Positions 15,366-23,773 are shown, numbered from the stretch's first letter. The stretch: 64,000 nucleotides of DNA from Streptomyces sp. NBC_00659 (GCF_036226925.1 NZ_CP109031.1:620001-684000), one strand, 5' to 3'. The notes: generated from the sequence alone by a model not told the origin. A program made the numbers and translations.

Positions 15366-17395
15366 ACGCCGAACTGCCCCTGGTGGCGCCCGATGTGGTC
15401 GCCTCCGCCGTGGAGGGCCTGACGAGCAGGCTGCGCAAGAAGCTGGACGCCGCGATCACGTCGTACGCGGCCCTGCCGGTCCTCGCCGACGGCACGGTCC
15501 GGCGTGTGCGGTGCGGTGAGGACGCGGAGGTCGTTCTCACCCCGGGCCCGTCCGGCGCCGTCACGGACGCGGGCCAGGTGGTGTGCAGTTGTCTGCTCGC
15601 CCCCCGGTGCCTGCACAGGGCCGCCGTCCTCGGTGCCTGCCCACTGGCCGATCCGGACGCCGAAGCGGGGACCGCGGACGACAGCGCGCCGCAGGAGAGC
15701 TCCGAGACGGGTGCCGACACGGCCCTCGGCGCTGCGACCACCAGAGCTCCCGTCGCCCCGCGCGCCACCGTTCCCGGGGCAGCGCCCATCGCTGTTCCCG
15801 CCGCATCGCCCAGCGCAGTTCCCGGGGTGGCGCACACCGCCGCTGCGACCGCGTCGCACACCCCGGATGCCGTCAACACAGAAGCCGTCACCGAGCCCGG
15901 GGAGGCCGTCTCCCTCACCGAGGCCCAACTGGCCGCCGCATCCGACCTGTGGACGGCGGCCGCCGCGCTGCTCGCCGCCGGGGTGCCCGCGGCGGGCGCG
16001 GTCCCCCAGGCCGGGTTGCTGCGGGCCGCGCACACGGCCCGGCTCGCCGGGCTGCACCGCGCCGAGGCAGCCGCGCTGCGGGTCGTACGAGGGCTGCGTG
16101 GCGCGCGTGCCCGCCATGACGGGCACCGGCTGGCCGACCTCGTCGCACAGGTACGGGAACTGCTCCTCACCACGGCCCTGTTGGGCACGGGAACCCCAGG
16201 TCCGGCGCTGATCGGCACCGCCCGCCGCGCCTACCGGCCGGGCGGCAGCCTGCGGGTCCACGGGGTCTGCAGCGAGCCGGTGATCGCCGCCACCGGCTAC
16301 AGCGGCGTCGTCACCCATGTCGTCTCCGACGACGGACGCTGGTTCTCGGTCGCCGACGTCAAGCCCGGTGGACCGGCTCGTGCCCAGGGCGCGGCCACCG
16401 CGACCGTGGCGCTCGGATCGGGAAACCTCGATCACGCCCAGCTCGCCCGTGGGGGGATGCTGATCTCCGGCGCGACGGTGTCCGAGGACGGCCGCCTCGG
16501 CTCCGGCAAGGGGGTACGGGCGACTCCGCTCCCCGGTGGGTCGTGGGCCTCGGGTCCGCTCGCCGCGCTGTTCGCCCGTCCGCTCGCCGAAGCTGTCGCC
16601 GAGCGGTTGACCGTGGCGCCCGACGCCGACCCGGAGCGCACCGAGCAGGCCGCGCGCGAGCTGGTCGGCTGCGACCTCGTCCTCGTCGGGGCGGCCGGGG
16701 ATCACTTGATCGCCCGGGAGCTGTCCCCCGGACGGCCGGACACCGAGGGGGTCCTGATGCGGCTGGTCCCGGCCAACGGCCACGCCGGCCTCGCCCACAC
16801 GGCCAACTTCCGGCGGCTCGCTTCCCGGCCGGGGCTGCGGCTGCGGGTCATCGGCCGTCTGGACCCGGAGCGTGCCGCCACGCTCCGCCCGCTGGCCGTC
16901 GCCCCGCTGCCGGGGACCGAGGCGACACTGCGACTGCCCGCGGAGTGGCGGGGCCACGCCGACCTGGGCTACAACCGGCTGGAGGGCGCGCACTTCCCGC
17001 CGGCGGATGTCGTAGGGGCCACCACCGTGCCCGGTGCGGACGGACCGGGCGACGAAGCGCCGGACCCGCTGGCGCAGGCGCCGCTGTGGCGGCTGCGGCG
17101 GCTGGTCGAGGTCGCCGTGTCGGGTGGCCGCAGAGCCGTCGCGGAACCCGCGCGCGACGGCGATCTGCGCGGGGACTGCGCGGCCTTGCGACGCGGTGGT
17201 TTCCCTACGGCGGCGGACCTGGCGGCCGGTCTCACGGCGGAGGCCGACCGGCGCACCCGTGACGTCTTCGGCCGCACCGGTGGGTCCGACCCGGACCGCT
17301 ACGCACGGGCCTGGCTCGCCGCGGCCGTCTATCTGGCGGGCGTCGAACGGGCCTTGGTGCGGGCCACCTGGCAGCCGGGGGCCGCCGGTTCCTGA
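15362..17395 (+). CDS. SWIM zinc-finger protein (YehQ-like)
   Basis: 677 aa. The SWIM motif CxCx(n)CxH is visible as CSCLLAPRCLH near residues 73-83; such fingers bind zinc and usually DNA or protein. Residues about 95-190 are a low-complexity Ala/Pro/Thr/Val linker with degenerate repeats such as VPGAAP, VPAASP and VPGVAH. The rest is globular, with a strand-rich part (residues about 300-380) and helical ends. It is the last gene of the cassette; ATG lies in the ATGA overlap with the DUF5682-VWA gene. Its stop codon abuts that of the convergent response-regulator gene. E. coli YehQ is the probable counterpart; the molecular role is unknown. Confidence 0.82.
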   Translation: MNAELPLVAPDVVASAVEGLTSRLRKKLDAAITSYAALPVLADGTVRRVRCGEDAEVVLTPGPSGAVTDAGQVVCSCLLAPRCLHRAAVLGACPLADPDAEAGTADDSAPQESSETGADTALGAATTRAPVAPRATVPGAAPIAVPAASPSAVPGVAHTAAATASHTPDAVNTEAVTEPGEAVSLTEAQLAAASDLWTAAAALLAAGVPAAGAVPQAGLLRAAHTARLAGLHRAEAAALRVVRGLRGARARHDGHRLADLVAQVRELLLTTALLGTGTPGPALIGTARRAYRPGGSLRVHGVCSEPVIAATGYSGVVTHVVSDDGRWFSVADVKPGGPARAQGAATATVALGSGNLDHAQLARGGMLISGATVSEDGRLGSGKGVRATPLPGGSWASGPLAALFARPLAEAVAERLTVAPDADPERTEQAARELVGCDLVLVGAAGDHLIARELSPGRPDTEGVLMRLVPANGHAGLAHTANFRRLASRPGLRLRVIGRLDPERAATLRPLAVAPLPGTEATLRLPAEWRGHADLGYNRLEGAHFPPADVVGATTVPGADGPGDEAPDPLAQAPLWRLRRLVEVAVSGGRRAVAEPARDGDLRGDCAALRRGGFPTAADLAAGLTAEADRRTRDVFGRTGGSDPDRYARAWLAAAVYLAGVERALVRATWQPGAAGS

Positions 17396-17845
17396 TCAGC
17401 CGTTCTGCCGTGGCAGGCGCACCACCTGGACGAAGAAGTCGTCGATCTGGCGGACGGCCGCGATGAACTGGTCCAGATCGACCGGCTTGGTGACATAGGC
17501 GTTGGCGTGCAGTCTGTAGCTGCGCAGGATGTCCTCCTCCGCCGCCGAGGTGGTGAGGACGACGACCGGGATGTGGGACAGGGCCGGGTCCGACTTGATC
17601 TTCTCCAGGACCTGGCGGCCGTCGTACTTGGGCAGGTTGAGGTCGAGGAGGATCAGGTCGGGCCGTGGTGCGTCGGCGTGGGCGGCGCGCCGGTAGAGGA
17701 AGTCGAGTGCCTCCTCGCCGTCGCGGACCACGTGCAGGTTGTTGCCTATCTTGTTGTCCTCGAACGCCTCCCGGGTCATCAGCTCGTCGCCCGGGTCGTC
17801 CTCGACGAGGAGGACGTCGATGGGGGTGCCGGCGGGAGTTGTCAT
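17396..17845 (-). CDS. Single-domain response regulator (Rcp1/CheY-like)
   Basis: 149 aa: one receiver domain and no output domain. VEDDPGDE carries the acidic pair, LILLDLNLPKYDG the phospho-acceptor Asp (near residue 65), VLTTSA the conserved Thr and YVTKPVD the conserved Lys. DPGDEL and LNLPKYDG are typical of receivers paired with phytochrome-type kinases. ATG overlaps the stop of the upstream kinase by 4 bp (17842-17845), so the two are translationally coupled, and the kinase is the expected phosphodonor. It probably signals by protein-protein contact or as a phosphate relay to the neighbouring PP2C regulator (inference). Confidence 0.88.
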   Translation of the reverse strand: MTTPAGTPIDVLLVEDDPGDELMTREAFEDNKIGNNLHVVRDGEEALDFLYRRAAHADAPRPDLILLDLNLPKYDGRQVLEKIKSDPALSHIPVVVLTTSAAEEDILRSYRLHANAYVTKPVDLDQFIAAVRQIDDFFVQVVRLPRQNG

Positions 17846-19500
17846 ATCAGGGCCCTGTCCTCGGTGCTGTCGTGAACGGTGTCCGCCGTGTCGGTGGACG
17901 GGATGGTGAAGCAGAAACGCGTGCCGTCGGTGTGGTCCGTGTCGATCCAGATGCGGCCGCCGTGGTATTCGACGATCTTCTTGCACAGCGCGAGGCCGAT
18001 GCCTGTTCCACCGTAGGCATCGCGGGCGTGCAGCCGCTGGAAGATGACGAAGACCTTGTCCTCGAACTCGCCGGGGATGCCGATGCCGTTGTCGGTGACA
18101 CAGAAGCGCCAGGAGCCGGAGTCCTCCGGGTCTCGCTCACAGGTGATGCGGATGTGTGGCGGGTGGTCGGGGCGGCGGAACTTGACGGCGTTGCCGACCA
18201 GGTTCTGCCAGAGCATCGTGGCCAGGGTCGGATCCCCCACGACCTGGGGCAGTTCGTCCGGCCGGTCGATGCGGGCGCCGCTTTCGGTGACCGAACTCTC
18301 CAGATTGGCCAGTGCCTTGCTGAGCGACTGGTCCAGGTCGACGGGAAGGCGGGCGTCGTTGACGCGGCCCACGCGGGAGAAGGTGAGCAGGTCGTTGATG
18401 AGGACCTGCATGCGTTTGGCGCCGTCCACGGCGAAGTCGATGTACTGCCGTGCGCGGTCGTCCAGTTGGTCGCCGTAGCGCTTCTCCAGCAGCTGGCAGA
18501 ACGAGGCCACCTTGCGCAGGGGTTCCTGGAGATCGTGGGAGGCCACGTAGGCGAACTGTTCGAGTTCGGCGTTGGAGCGGCGCAACTCCACCGCCTGCGC
18601 GTCCAGGTCGGCGGTCTGCCGGGTGAGGATCTCCCGCTGCTCGCGGGTGGAGCCCAGCTCGGCGACGATCCGCTGGCGCATGTTCTCGACGTCGCCTGCC
18701 ACGGCGGTGAGGTCGACGGGCCCGCCACCGGTGATGGCATGGTCGAAGTCGCCCTGCGCCACCCGGCGTGTGGCGATCCGCAGGTCGTCCAGCGGGCGTG
18801 TCACCAGGACGCGGATCAGGATCGTCAGCACCACACCGGTCAGCAGGAACACGACGACCATGGCGATGAGCACCGCGTCGCGGACCTTCCGCGAGGACTC
18901 CAGCTGGTCTCGGCCCTCCTCGACCGCCGTCACCAGTCCGGCGATCTGCTGGGCCGACGCGCCGCGGATACGGTCGAAGGACTTCTTGCCGCGTTCGGCG
19001 GTCGCGGAGTCGATCGTGCGGGGCTCGCCCGGTGTGACGCCGTCCACGAGGGGTTCGGCGTAGGCGCGCCGCCAGTCGGCCGCCCGCTTCTCGACCGTCT
19101 CCAGTTCGCGGAGCAGTTCGGGTCGGTCACCGATGAGGGCGCGCATCCGGGCGACGGCGCGGGCCTCGTCCTTCCGGCCCTGCACATACGGCTCCAGGAA
19201 CCGGCGGTCGGCCGCGATGGCGTACCCGCGGATTCCCGTCTCCTGGTTCACCAGGGCCGACTGCAGCCGGTAGGCCTCCGTCTGCGCGGGCTCGACGTCC
19301 ATGAGCAGATGGTCGGTGACCGAGGTCGTGCTCCGGAGAAGCCCCGCGCCGATCCCCGCGCCCACGACCACCAGCAGCGCCATGAACGCCAGTACCAGCC
19401 TGATCCAGCCCTGTACCGTCAGCCGTCGTCCGGCCCACCGCCCGCCGGTCATGTTCCGTGTCCCGTCCTCGAAGTCACTGTTCTCCCGTACGTTCTTCAC
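17842..19500 (-). CDS. Membrane sensor histidine kinase (CHASE3-HAMP-HisKA-HATPase)
   Basis: 552 aa from GTG at 19500; an alternative ATG lies at 19452, and neither has a clear Shine-Dalgarno. A transmembrane helix at about 30-52 is followed by an extracellular CHASE3 sensor region (with ETGIRGYAIA), a second helix near 200-222, a HAMP domain (RPLDDLRIATRRV), a coiled coil and the dimerisation box SHDLQEPLRK with the phospho-His near 319. The N box is QNLVGNAVKF near 431 and G boxes include DNGIGIP and GGTGIGL. The DLQEPLRK type groups with phytochrome-like kinases. It follows the PP2C-regulator gene by 5 bp and overlaps the response regulator. Its ligand is unknown. Confidence 0.9.
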   Translation of the reverse strand: MKNVRENSDFEDGTRNMTGGRWAGRRLTVQGWIRLVLAFMALLVVVGAGIGAGLLRSTTSVTDHLLMDVEPAQTEAYRLQSALVNQETGIRGYAIAADRRFLEPYVQGRKDEARAVARMRALIGDRPELLRELETVEKRAADWRRAYAEPLVDGVTPGEPRTIDSATAERGKKSFDRIRGASAQQIAGLVTAVEEGRDQLESSRKVRDAVLIAMVVVFLLTGVVLTILIRVLVTRPLDDLRIATRRVAQGDFDHAITGGGPVDLTAVAGDVENMRQRIVAELGSTREQREILTRQTADLDAQAVELRRSNAELEQFAYVASHDLQEPLRKVASFCQLLEKRYGDQLDDRARQYIDFAVDGAKRMQVLINDLLTFSRVGRVNDARLPVDLDQSLSKALANLESSVTESGARIDRPDELPQVVGDPTLATMLWQNLVGNAVKFRRPDHPPHIRITCERDPEDSGSWRFCVTDNGIGIPGEFEDKVFVIFQRLHARDAYGGTGIGLALCKKIVEYHGGRIWIDTDHTDGTRFCFTIPSTDTADTVHDSTEDRALI

Positions 19501-19505
19501 ACCCG

Positions 19506-20726
19506 TCAGCCCCAGCGCAGATAGAGCACGGCGACGTCGTCGGCCAGGCCGCCCTGCGTCTCGGCCAGTGCCTCGGCCCGGTCGATGAGTCCGTCGACGA
19601 ACGCGGCCGGGGGCAGACCGTCCAGTTCACGGGCCATCGCCAGCAGTCCCTCCTCGCCCAGCCGCTCCGTGCCGCGGCCGACGCGCCCCTCGAAGAGGCC
19701 GTCGGTGAACAGCACCATCGCCGCGCCCTCGGGGAGCTCCAGTTCCTCGACGGGCCAGCGTGCTCCGCCCGGAATGATGCCGAGCGCCGGGCCGCCCGGG
19801 ACCTCCACCCACTCGACGCCGCCGGTCCCGCACAGCAGCACGCCGTGATGGCCCGCCCGCACCATCCGGACGCGTCGCCGGCCGGGGCCGACGCTGAGGA
19901 CGACCAGGGTGGCGAAGACCCCGTTCCTGGCCCGCTCGGCCATGAGGATCTCCTCGAGCCGGCCCACCTGGTCGGCACCGGTGACGCCGCTGAGCACCAG
20001 GGTGCGCCAGGCTATGCGCAGCGCGACCCCGAGGGCGGCCTCGTCCGGACCGTGTCCGGAGACGTCACCGATCAGGGCGTGCACGGTGCCGTCGGCGCTC
20101 TGCACGATGTCGTAGAAGTCCCCGCCCAGCAGCGCGTGCGCGCGGCCGGGCCGGTATCGGGTCACGACCTCCACGCCGTCCCCGCGCAGCAGGGGGCGCG
20201 GTAGCAGCCCCCGTTCCAGGCGGGCGTTCTCCCGGGCCTGCATCTGGCTGGCCTGCAACGCCACGGCGTCGCGCTCGGCCTGCTTGCGCTGGATCGCGTA
20301 GCGCACCGCCCGTCCGAACAGCTCCGGTTCGACCCGGCCCTTGACCAGGTAGTCCTGTGCGCCGGCGGCCACGGCCGCCAGACCGGTTCCCTCCTCGGCG
20401 AGTCCGGTCAGGACCACGACGGCGACGTGTTCGGCACGCTCGCGCACCCTCGACACCGCTTCCAGGCCCTGCGCGTCCGGGAGGTGCAGGTCGAGCAGCA
20501 CACAGTCGGGGACCTCGGACGCGAGCACGTCACAGGCTTCTGCCATCGAACGCACCCAGCGCAGACGCATACCGAGTGCGCTGTCGGCGACCATCTCCTC
20601 CACTAGCAGCGCGTCGCCCGGGTCGTCCTCGACGAGCAGCACCGACGGCTCTTCCGTCCCCCAGGCCGCGGCGCGGTCCAACTCGGGCGAAGCCACGCCG
20701 GCAGCCCCGGGCTGCGACGTCATCAT
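19506..20726 (-). CDS. Response regulator with PP2C/SpoIIE-type serine phosphatase output
   Basis: About 406 aa from ATG 20726 (GGGGG upstream); a GTG at 20753 would add nine residues. An N-terminal receiver (VEDDPGDA; phospho-Asp in LLDLHLPDA near 78; VLTGLA; DYLVKG) is joined by a coiled linker to a PP2C domain of the RsbU/SpoIIE type with metal-binding GGDFYDI near 200, GDVSGHG, FTDGLFE and C-terminal ADDVAVLYLR. Such proteins dephosphorylate anti-anti-sigma factors in partner-switching stress pathways. It is the first gene of a three-gene operon with the kinase and single receiver, so phosphorelay control of the phosphatase is the likely job. Its anti-sigma partners are not in the window. 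Confidence 0.88.
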   Translation of the reverse strand: MMTSQPGAAGVASPELDRAAAWGTEEPSVLLVEDDPGDALLVEEMVADSALGMRLRWVRSMAEACDVLASEVPDCVLLDLHLPDAQGLEAVSRVRERAEHVAVVVLTGLAEEGTGLAAVAAGAQDYLVKGRVEPELFGRAVRYAIQRKQAERDAVALQASQMQARENARLERGLLPRPLLRGDGVEVVTRYRPGRAHALLGGDFYDIVQSADGTVHALIGDVSGHGPDEAALGVALRIAWRTLVLSGVTGADQVGRLEEILMAERARNGVFATLVVLSVGPGRRRVRMVRAGHHGVLLCGTGGVEWVEVPGGPALGIIPGGARWPVEELELPEGAAMVLFTDGLFEGRVGRGTERLGEEGLLAMARELDGLPPAAFVDGLIDRAEALAETQGGLADDVAVLYLRWG

Positions 20727-20993
20727 TGAATGAACCCCCACACCCGCCACCACTCCGCCGCTTCATGACGGACAACTCCGCGAGCATACTCACGCTCGCA
20801 TCGGCTTACGTGGACAGGACTTCTGTTCGTGACTCCGCGCCCGGGCCGGCGTCGGCGACGATGAACGATCTCGCTCCGGGAGGGTGGCCGGAGCCGCGTC
20901 GGTGTCGGTCCGCCTCCAGCCTATCCGCCCCACCGGCCGTCCCTGCGGCGGAATTTCGTTGCCGTGCCGGACGGGAGGGCTCAGACTCGGATC

Positions 20994-21632
20994 ATGACCG
21001 ACATGGGGGCGTTCCGGGAGTCAGTCACCGCCTGGGCGGCCGGTGGCCCCGGTGACCTCGCGCGCGAGCTGGCCGCGCGGCTGTCCGTGAGGACGGTCGT
21101 TCTGCTCGAAGGGCCGAGCGATCTCGCGGCGGTCGACGCGCTCGCCGCGAGCCGCGGCCGGGATCTGGAGGCCGAAGGGGTCTGTGTGCTGGCGATGAAC
21201 GGCGCCATGAGCGTGGGCCGCTTCGCCCGCCTCCTCGGCCCCTCGGGCCTGGGCCTGCGTCTCACGGGACTGTGCGACGAGGCGGAACGGGGCTACTACG
21301 CCCGCGCCTTGGAACGGGAAGAGGACGGTCCGGAAGGGAACACGGCGCGGCGACAGGAGTTCTTCGTCTGCGCGGCGGATCTGGAGGACGAGCTCATCCG
21401 CGCGCTGGGGGTGTCCCGGGTGGAGGAGCTCGTCCGGGCGGAGGGTGATCTGCGCGCCCTGAGGACCTTCGTTCGTCAGCCGGCACAGCACGGCCGTTCC
21501 CCTCAGCAGCAGTTGAGGCGCTTCCTCGGGACGAAGAAGGGCCGCAAGATCCACTACGGCCGTGTCCTCGTCGAGGCCCTCGCCCCCGACCACGTACCCG
21601 CTCCGCTCGACGGCTTGCTCGCCGCGGTGTGA
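20994..21632 (+). CDS. Stand-alone TOPRIM-domain protein (OLD-nuclease type), no ATPase partner
   Basis: 212 aa. VVLLEGPSDLAAVDAL near residue 30 supplies the catalytic Glu of a TOPRIM fold, and GLCDEAERGYY near 95 the acidic DxE motif; the family has nucleotidyl transfer/hydrolysis activity, as in OLD-type nucleases and topoisomerases. OLD nucleases carry this domain behind an ABC-type ATPase; here it is alone, with no helicase or ATPase next door. The C-terminus is a helical region with a basic KKGRKIHYGR. ATG 20994 chosen; GGGAGGG lies a rather distant 15 bp upstream. It is divergent from the two-component operon, with 267 bp between for both promoters. Confidence 0.75.
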   Translation: MTDMGAFRESVTAWAAGGPGDLARELAARLSVRTVVLLEGPSDLAAVDALAASRGRDLEAEGVCVLAMNGAMSVGRFARLLGPSGLGLRLTGLCDEAERGYYARALEREEDGPEGNTARRQEFFVCAADLEDELIRALGVSRVEELVRAEGDLRALRTFVRQPAQHGRSPQQQLRRFLGTKKGRKIHYGRVLVEALAPDHVPAPLDGLLAAV

Positions 21633-21673
21633 GCGCTCCGGACAGCTCACAGGCCCCTTCTTCTCAGCGGCTC

Positions 21674-21727
21674 GGTCACATCGATGTCCGAGGTCACGTC
21701 GATGTCCAGGGTCACATCGATGTCGGT
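21674..21727. repeat. Three tandem 18-bp repeats upstream of the nitronate-monooxygenase-like gene
   Basis: The unit GGTCACATCGATGTCCGA occurs at 21674-21691, 21692-21709 and 21710-21727, with a partial fourth GGTCACA after 21730. The copies differ at one to four positions. Each holds ATCGAT or GTCGAT. Iterated sites 60-110 bp upstream of a start could bind a regulator; they could equally be a slippage product. Confidence 0.6.
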
Positions 21728-21789
21728 CCGGGGTCACAGATTCGCCCACGCCGTAGGCATGATCCGGCGAACGGACGATGATTGCCGTC

Positions 21790-22752
21790 ATGCCTTTAGC
21801 GACCGCGTTCACGACGTTGTTCGGTGTCGAGCACCCCATCGCCCTTGCTCCCATGGGCGGATCGGCCGGCGGCGAGCTGGCGGCGGCCGTCTCGCGCGGG
21901 GGCGGACTCGGCCTGCTCGGTGCCGGCGGGGGCGATCCGGACTGGCTGGCGCGTGAGCTGCCGATCGTGGCGGGGGCCGGAAAGCCGTGGGGAGTGGGGT
22001 TCCAGACCTGGGCGGCCGGAGCAGCCGTGATCGAGCAGACGCTGGAGTACGGCCCGGCGGCCGTGATGTTCTCCTTCGGCGATCCGAGCCCGTACACCGA
22101 ACGGGTCCGTGAAGCGGGCGCGGCCGTGATCATCCAGGTCACCGATCTCGACGAAGCCGGACAGGCCGTGGAACTCGGGGCCGACGTCATCGTGGCGCAG
22201 GGCACCGAGAGCGGCGGGCACGGCGGCCGGCACGGGCGGTCGACGCTCCCCTTCGTACCCGTCGTCGTGGACATGGCCGAGGGCGTGCCGGTGCTGGCGG
22301 CCGGCGGGATCGCGGACGGCCGGGGTGTCGCGGCCGTCCTGGCCCTGGGCGCCGCCGGGGCGGTCATCGGCACCCGCTTCCAGGCCACGGCCGAGTCCCT
22401 CGTCGATCCCGTGACGGCCAAGGCGCTCGTGGACGGACGCGGACAGGACACGGAGCGAAACCGCATCCTCGACATCGCGCGGAGTTCCCGATGGCCGTCG
22501 AAGTACACGGCCCGCACCCTGGGTCACCCGTATCTCGACCGGTGGCGGGGCCGGGAGACAGAACTCGCGGCGGACCCTGCGGCGGCACGCCTTGCCTATC
22601 AGGCCGATGTGGCGAGCGGGAATGTGCCGGCACTGCCGGTCTGGGCGGGCGAGGGCGTCGACCTCGTGACCGACCTGCCCCCTGCGGCCGAGCTTGTCGC
22701 CACGCTGGCCTCCGAGGCCGGACGGGCCCTGGCCCGAGCGGGACGCGGCTGA
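21790..22752 (+). CDS. Nitronate monooxygenase-like FMN flavoprotein
   Basis: About 320 aa from ATG 21790 (MPLATAFTTLFG); an earlier in-frame ATG at 21778 is possible, and neither has a clear ribosome site. TIM-barrel flavoenzyme features: PIALAPMGG at the N-terminus, QGTESGGHGGRHG (residues about 140-152) with the His region used by nitronate monooxygenases and FabK-type enoyl reductases, VLAAGGIADGRGVAAVLALGA (phosphate binding) and GTRFQATAES. The family oxidises alkyl nitronates with FMN and O2, a detoxification role. It is monocistronic as seen. The substrate is uncertain; a FabK-like reductase is the main alternative. Confidence 0.82.
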   Translation: MPLATAFTTLFGVEHPIALAPMGGSAGGELAAAVSRGGGLGLLGAGGGDPDWLARELPIVAGAGKPWGVGFQTWAAGAAVIEQTLEYGPAAVMFSFGDPSPYTERVREAGAAVIIQVTDLDEAGQAVELGADVIVAQGTESGGHGGRHGRSTLPFVPVVVDMAEGVPVLAAGGIADGRGVAAVLALGAAGAVIGTRFQATAESLVDPVTAKALVDGRGQDTERNRILDIARSSRWPSKYTARTLGHPYLDRWRGRETELAADPAAARLAYQADVASGNVPALPVWAGEGVDLVTDLPPAAELVATLASEAGRALARAGRG

Positions 22753-23105
22753 CCGGAGCGCTGCTCCAGAACTTGACGGTCCGCCATCACCGCCGGGAAG
22801 GCCTCGGCCTCCTCACGCACCACACCAGGCACGACTTCGCGAAAGACGGGAAGTCGCCCTGACGGAATGTCACCATTGCCCGGGAAACCGTTCGGGCCCG
22901 CCCCTCCGCCCCCCGTCGACCTCCGGCACAGCGCCACCGCTCGTCCCCTCGGATTCAACTCATCGGCCGTGGAAACCCGTTCCTAGCAACCCACCTCCAC
23001 TCCCTCGTACGCACACGACCGGCCGAGCCTCGGCGGTACGCCCCGCAGCGCCTCGTGAGACTCGACCGGTCCGGTCTACGGCATCGCCGGAACAGGAGCA
23101 CACCC
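22753..23105. other. 353-bp gap without a convincing gene
   Basis: Contains the promoter side of the following membrane-protein gene and a clear AGGAG just before 23106. A minus-strand stretch around 22800-22870 reads as plausible protein (REVVPGVVREEAEAFPAVM) but has no start, partner domain or recognised family. No RNA gene was seen. Confidence 0.5.
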
Positions 23106-23711
23106 ATGCGCCTTTACGCCCAGACCCCAGCACGCCGGAGCCGGCAGGTGGTCGCCGACCTGATCGCCGTGACACTGATCGCGGTCGCGGTGAAGTTCGC
23201 CCTGGTGGTCCACCACGCGATCATGCTGCTGGCCGAGCCGGGGCGAAAGGCCCAGAGCGCGGGCGACAGCCTCGCGGGCGGTCTCGACGACGCCGGGGAC
23301 GCGGCGTCGAAGGTGCCGCTCGTCGGGAGCTCACTGAAGAAGCCGCTCAGGTCGGCGGCCGACGCCGCCACCGGTCTCTCCGACGCCGGACAGTCGCTGG
23401 AGGACCTGGTGGGCCGCGTGGCCCTGCTGGCCGCGATCGCCCTGATCGTCCTCTCGGTGGCCTTCGTCCTGGTGCTGTGGCTTCCGCCGCGCCTGCGCTG
23501 GATCCGGCGCAGCGCCACCACCCGCCGTCTCCTGGACGCTCCCGGAGGCGCCGACCTGCTCGCGCTGCGCGCCCTGACCGGACCGCAGCGCGACCTCACG
23601 GCGATCCCCAGCCCGCCGGGCGGCCTCGCCGACGCCTGGCGACGCGGAGACCAGCAGGTCATCGCCGACCTGTCGACCCTGACACTCAGGCAGGCGGGCC
23701 TGCGGCCGTGA
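23106..23711 (+). CDS. Two-helix membrane protein of unknown function
   Basis: 201 aa. ATG follows AGGAG with good spacing. One hydrophobic helix lies at about 17-45 (LIAVTLIAVAVKFALVV), a polar Gly/Ala/Asp-rich loop with probable coiled-coil or amphipathic helices at 50-98, and a second helix at about 103-127. The C-terminal ~75 residues are cytoplasmic or basic (PPRLRWIRR at the helix exit). The arrangement suggests a loop outside and both termini inside. No family was recognised. A 22-bp tandem duplication spans its stop codon. Confidence 0.7.
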   Translation: MRLYAQTPARRSRQVVADLIAVTLIAVAVKFALVVHHAIMLLAEPGRKAQSAGDSLAGGLDDAGDAASKVPLVGSSLKKPLRSAADAATGLSDAGQSLEDLVGRVALLAAIALIVLSVAFVLVLWLPPRLRWIRRSATTRRLLDAPGGADLLALRALTGPQRDLTAIPSPPGGLADAWRRGDQQVIADLSTLTLRQAGLRP

Positions 23712-23741
23712 GCCGGTGGGCTTGCGGCCGTGAGCCGGTGG
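23701..23741. repeat. 22-bp tandem duplication spanning a stop codon
   Basis: TGCGGCCGTGAGCCGGTGG occurs at 23701-23719 and again at 23723-23741 (period 22 bp). The first copy contains the TGA of the preceding gene, so duplication left the protein unchanged but added a second copy of its end as untranslated sequence. Confidence 0.75.
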
Positions 23742-23773
23742 CGGGCACACCTCAAGTAGCGCGGTCGGGACTC

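Noticed and set aside
13656..16993. 539- and 580-aa minus-strand frames under the VWA and SWIM genes
   Set aside because: Antisense shadows without recognisable protein features.
17665..19524. 619-aa plus-strand frame across the histidine kinase gene
   Set aside because: Antisense to a kinase with complete motifs; reads as low-quality His/Gly/Val-rich sequence.
21637..21760. 21.7-kb iterons as a replication origin or attachment site
   Set aside because: Only three to four copies, no DnaA boxes, integrase, replication gene or AT-rich unwinding region nearby.
22599..22958. 119-aa minus-strand frame in the gap after the nitronate-monooxygenase-like gene
   Set aside because: A short part reads like protein, but it overlaps the end of the plus-strand gene, has no start signal and no family.
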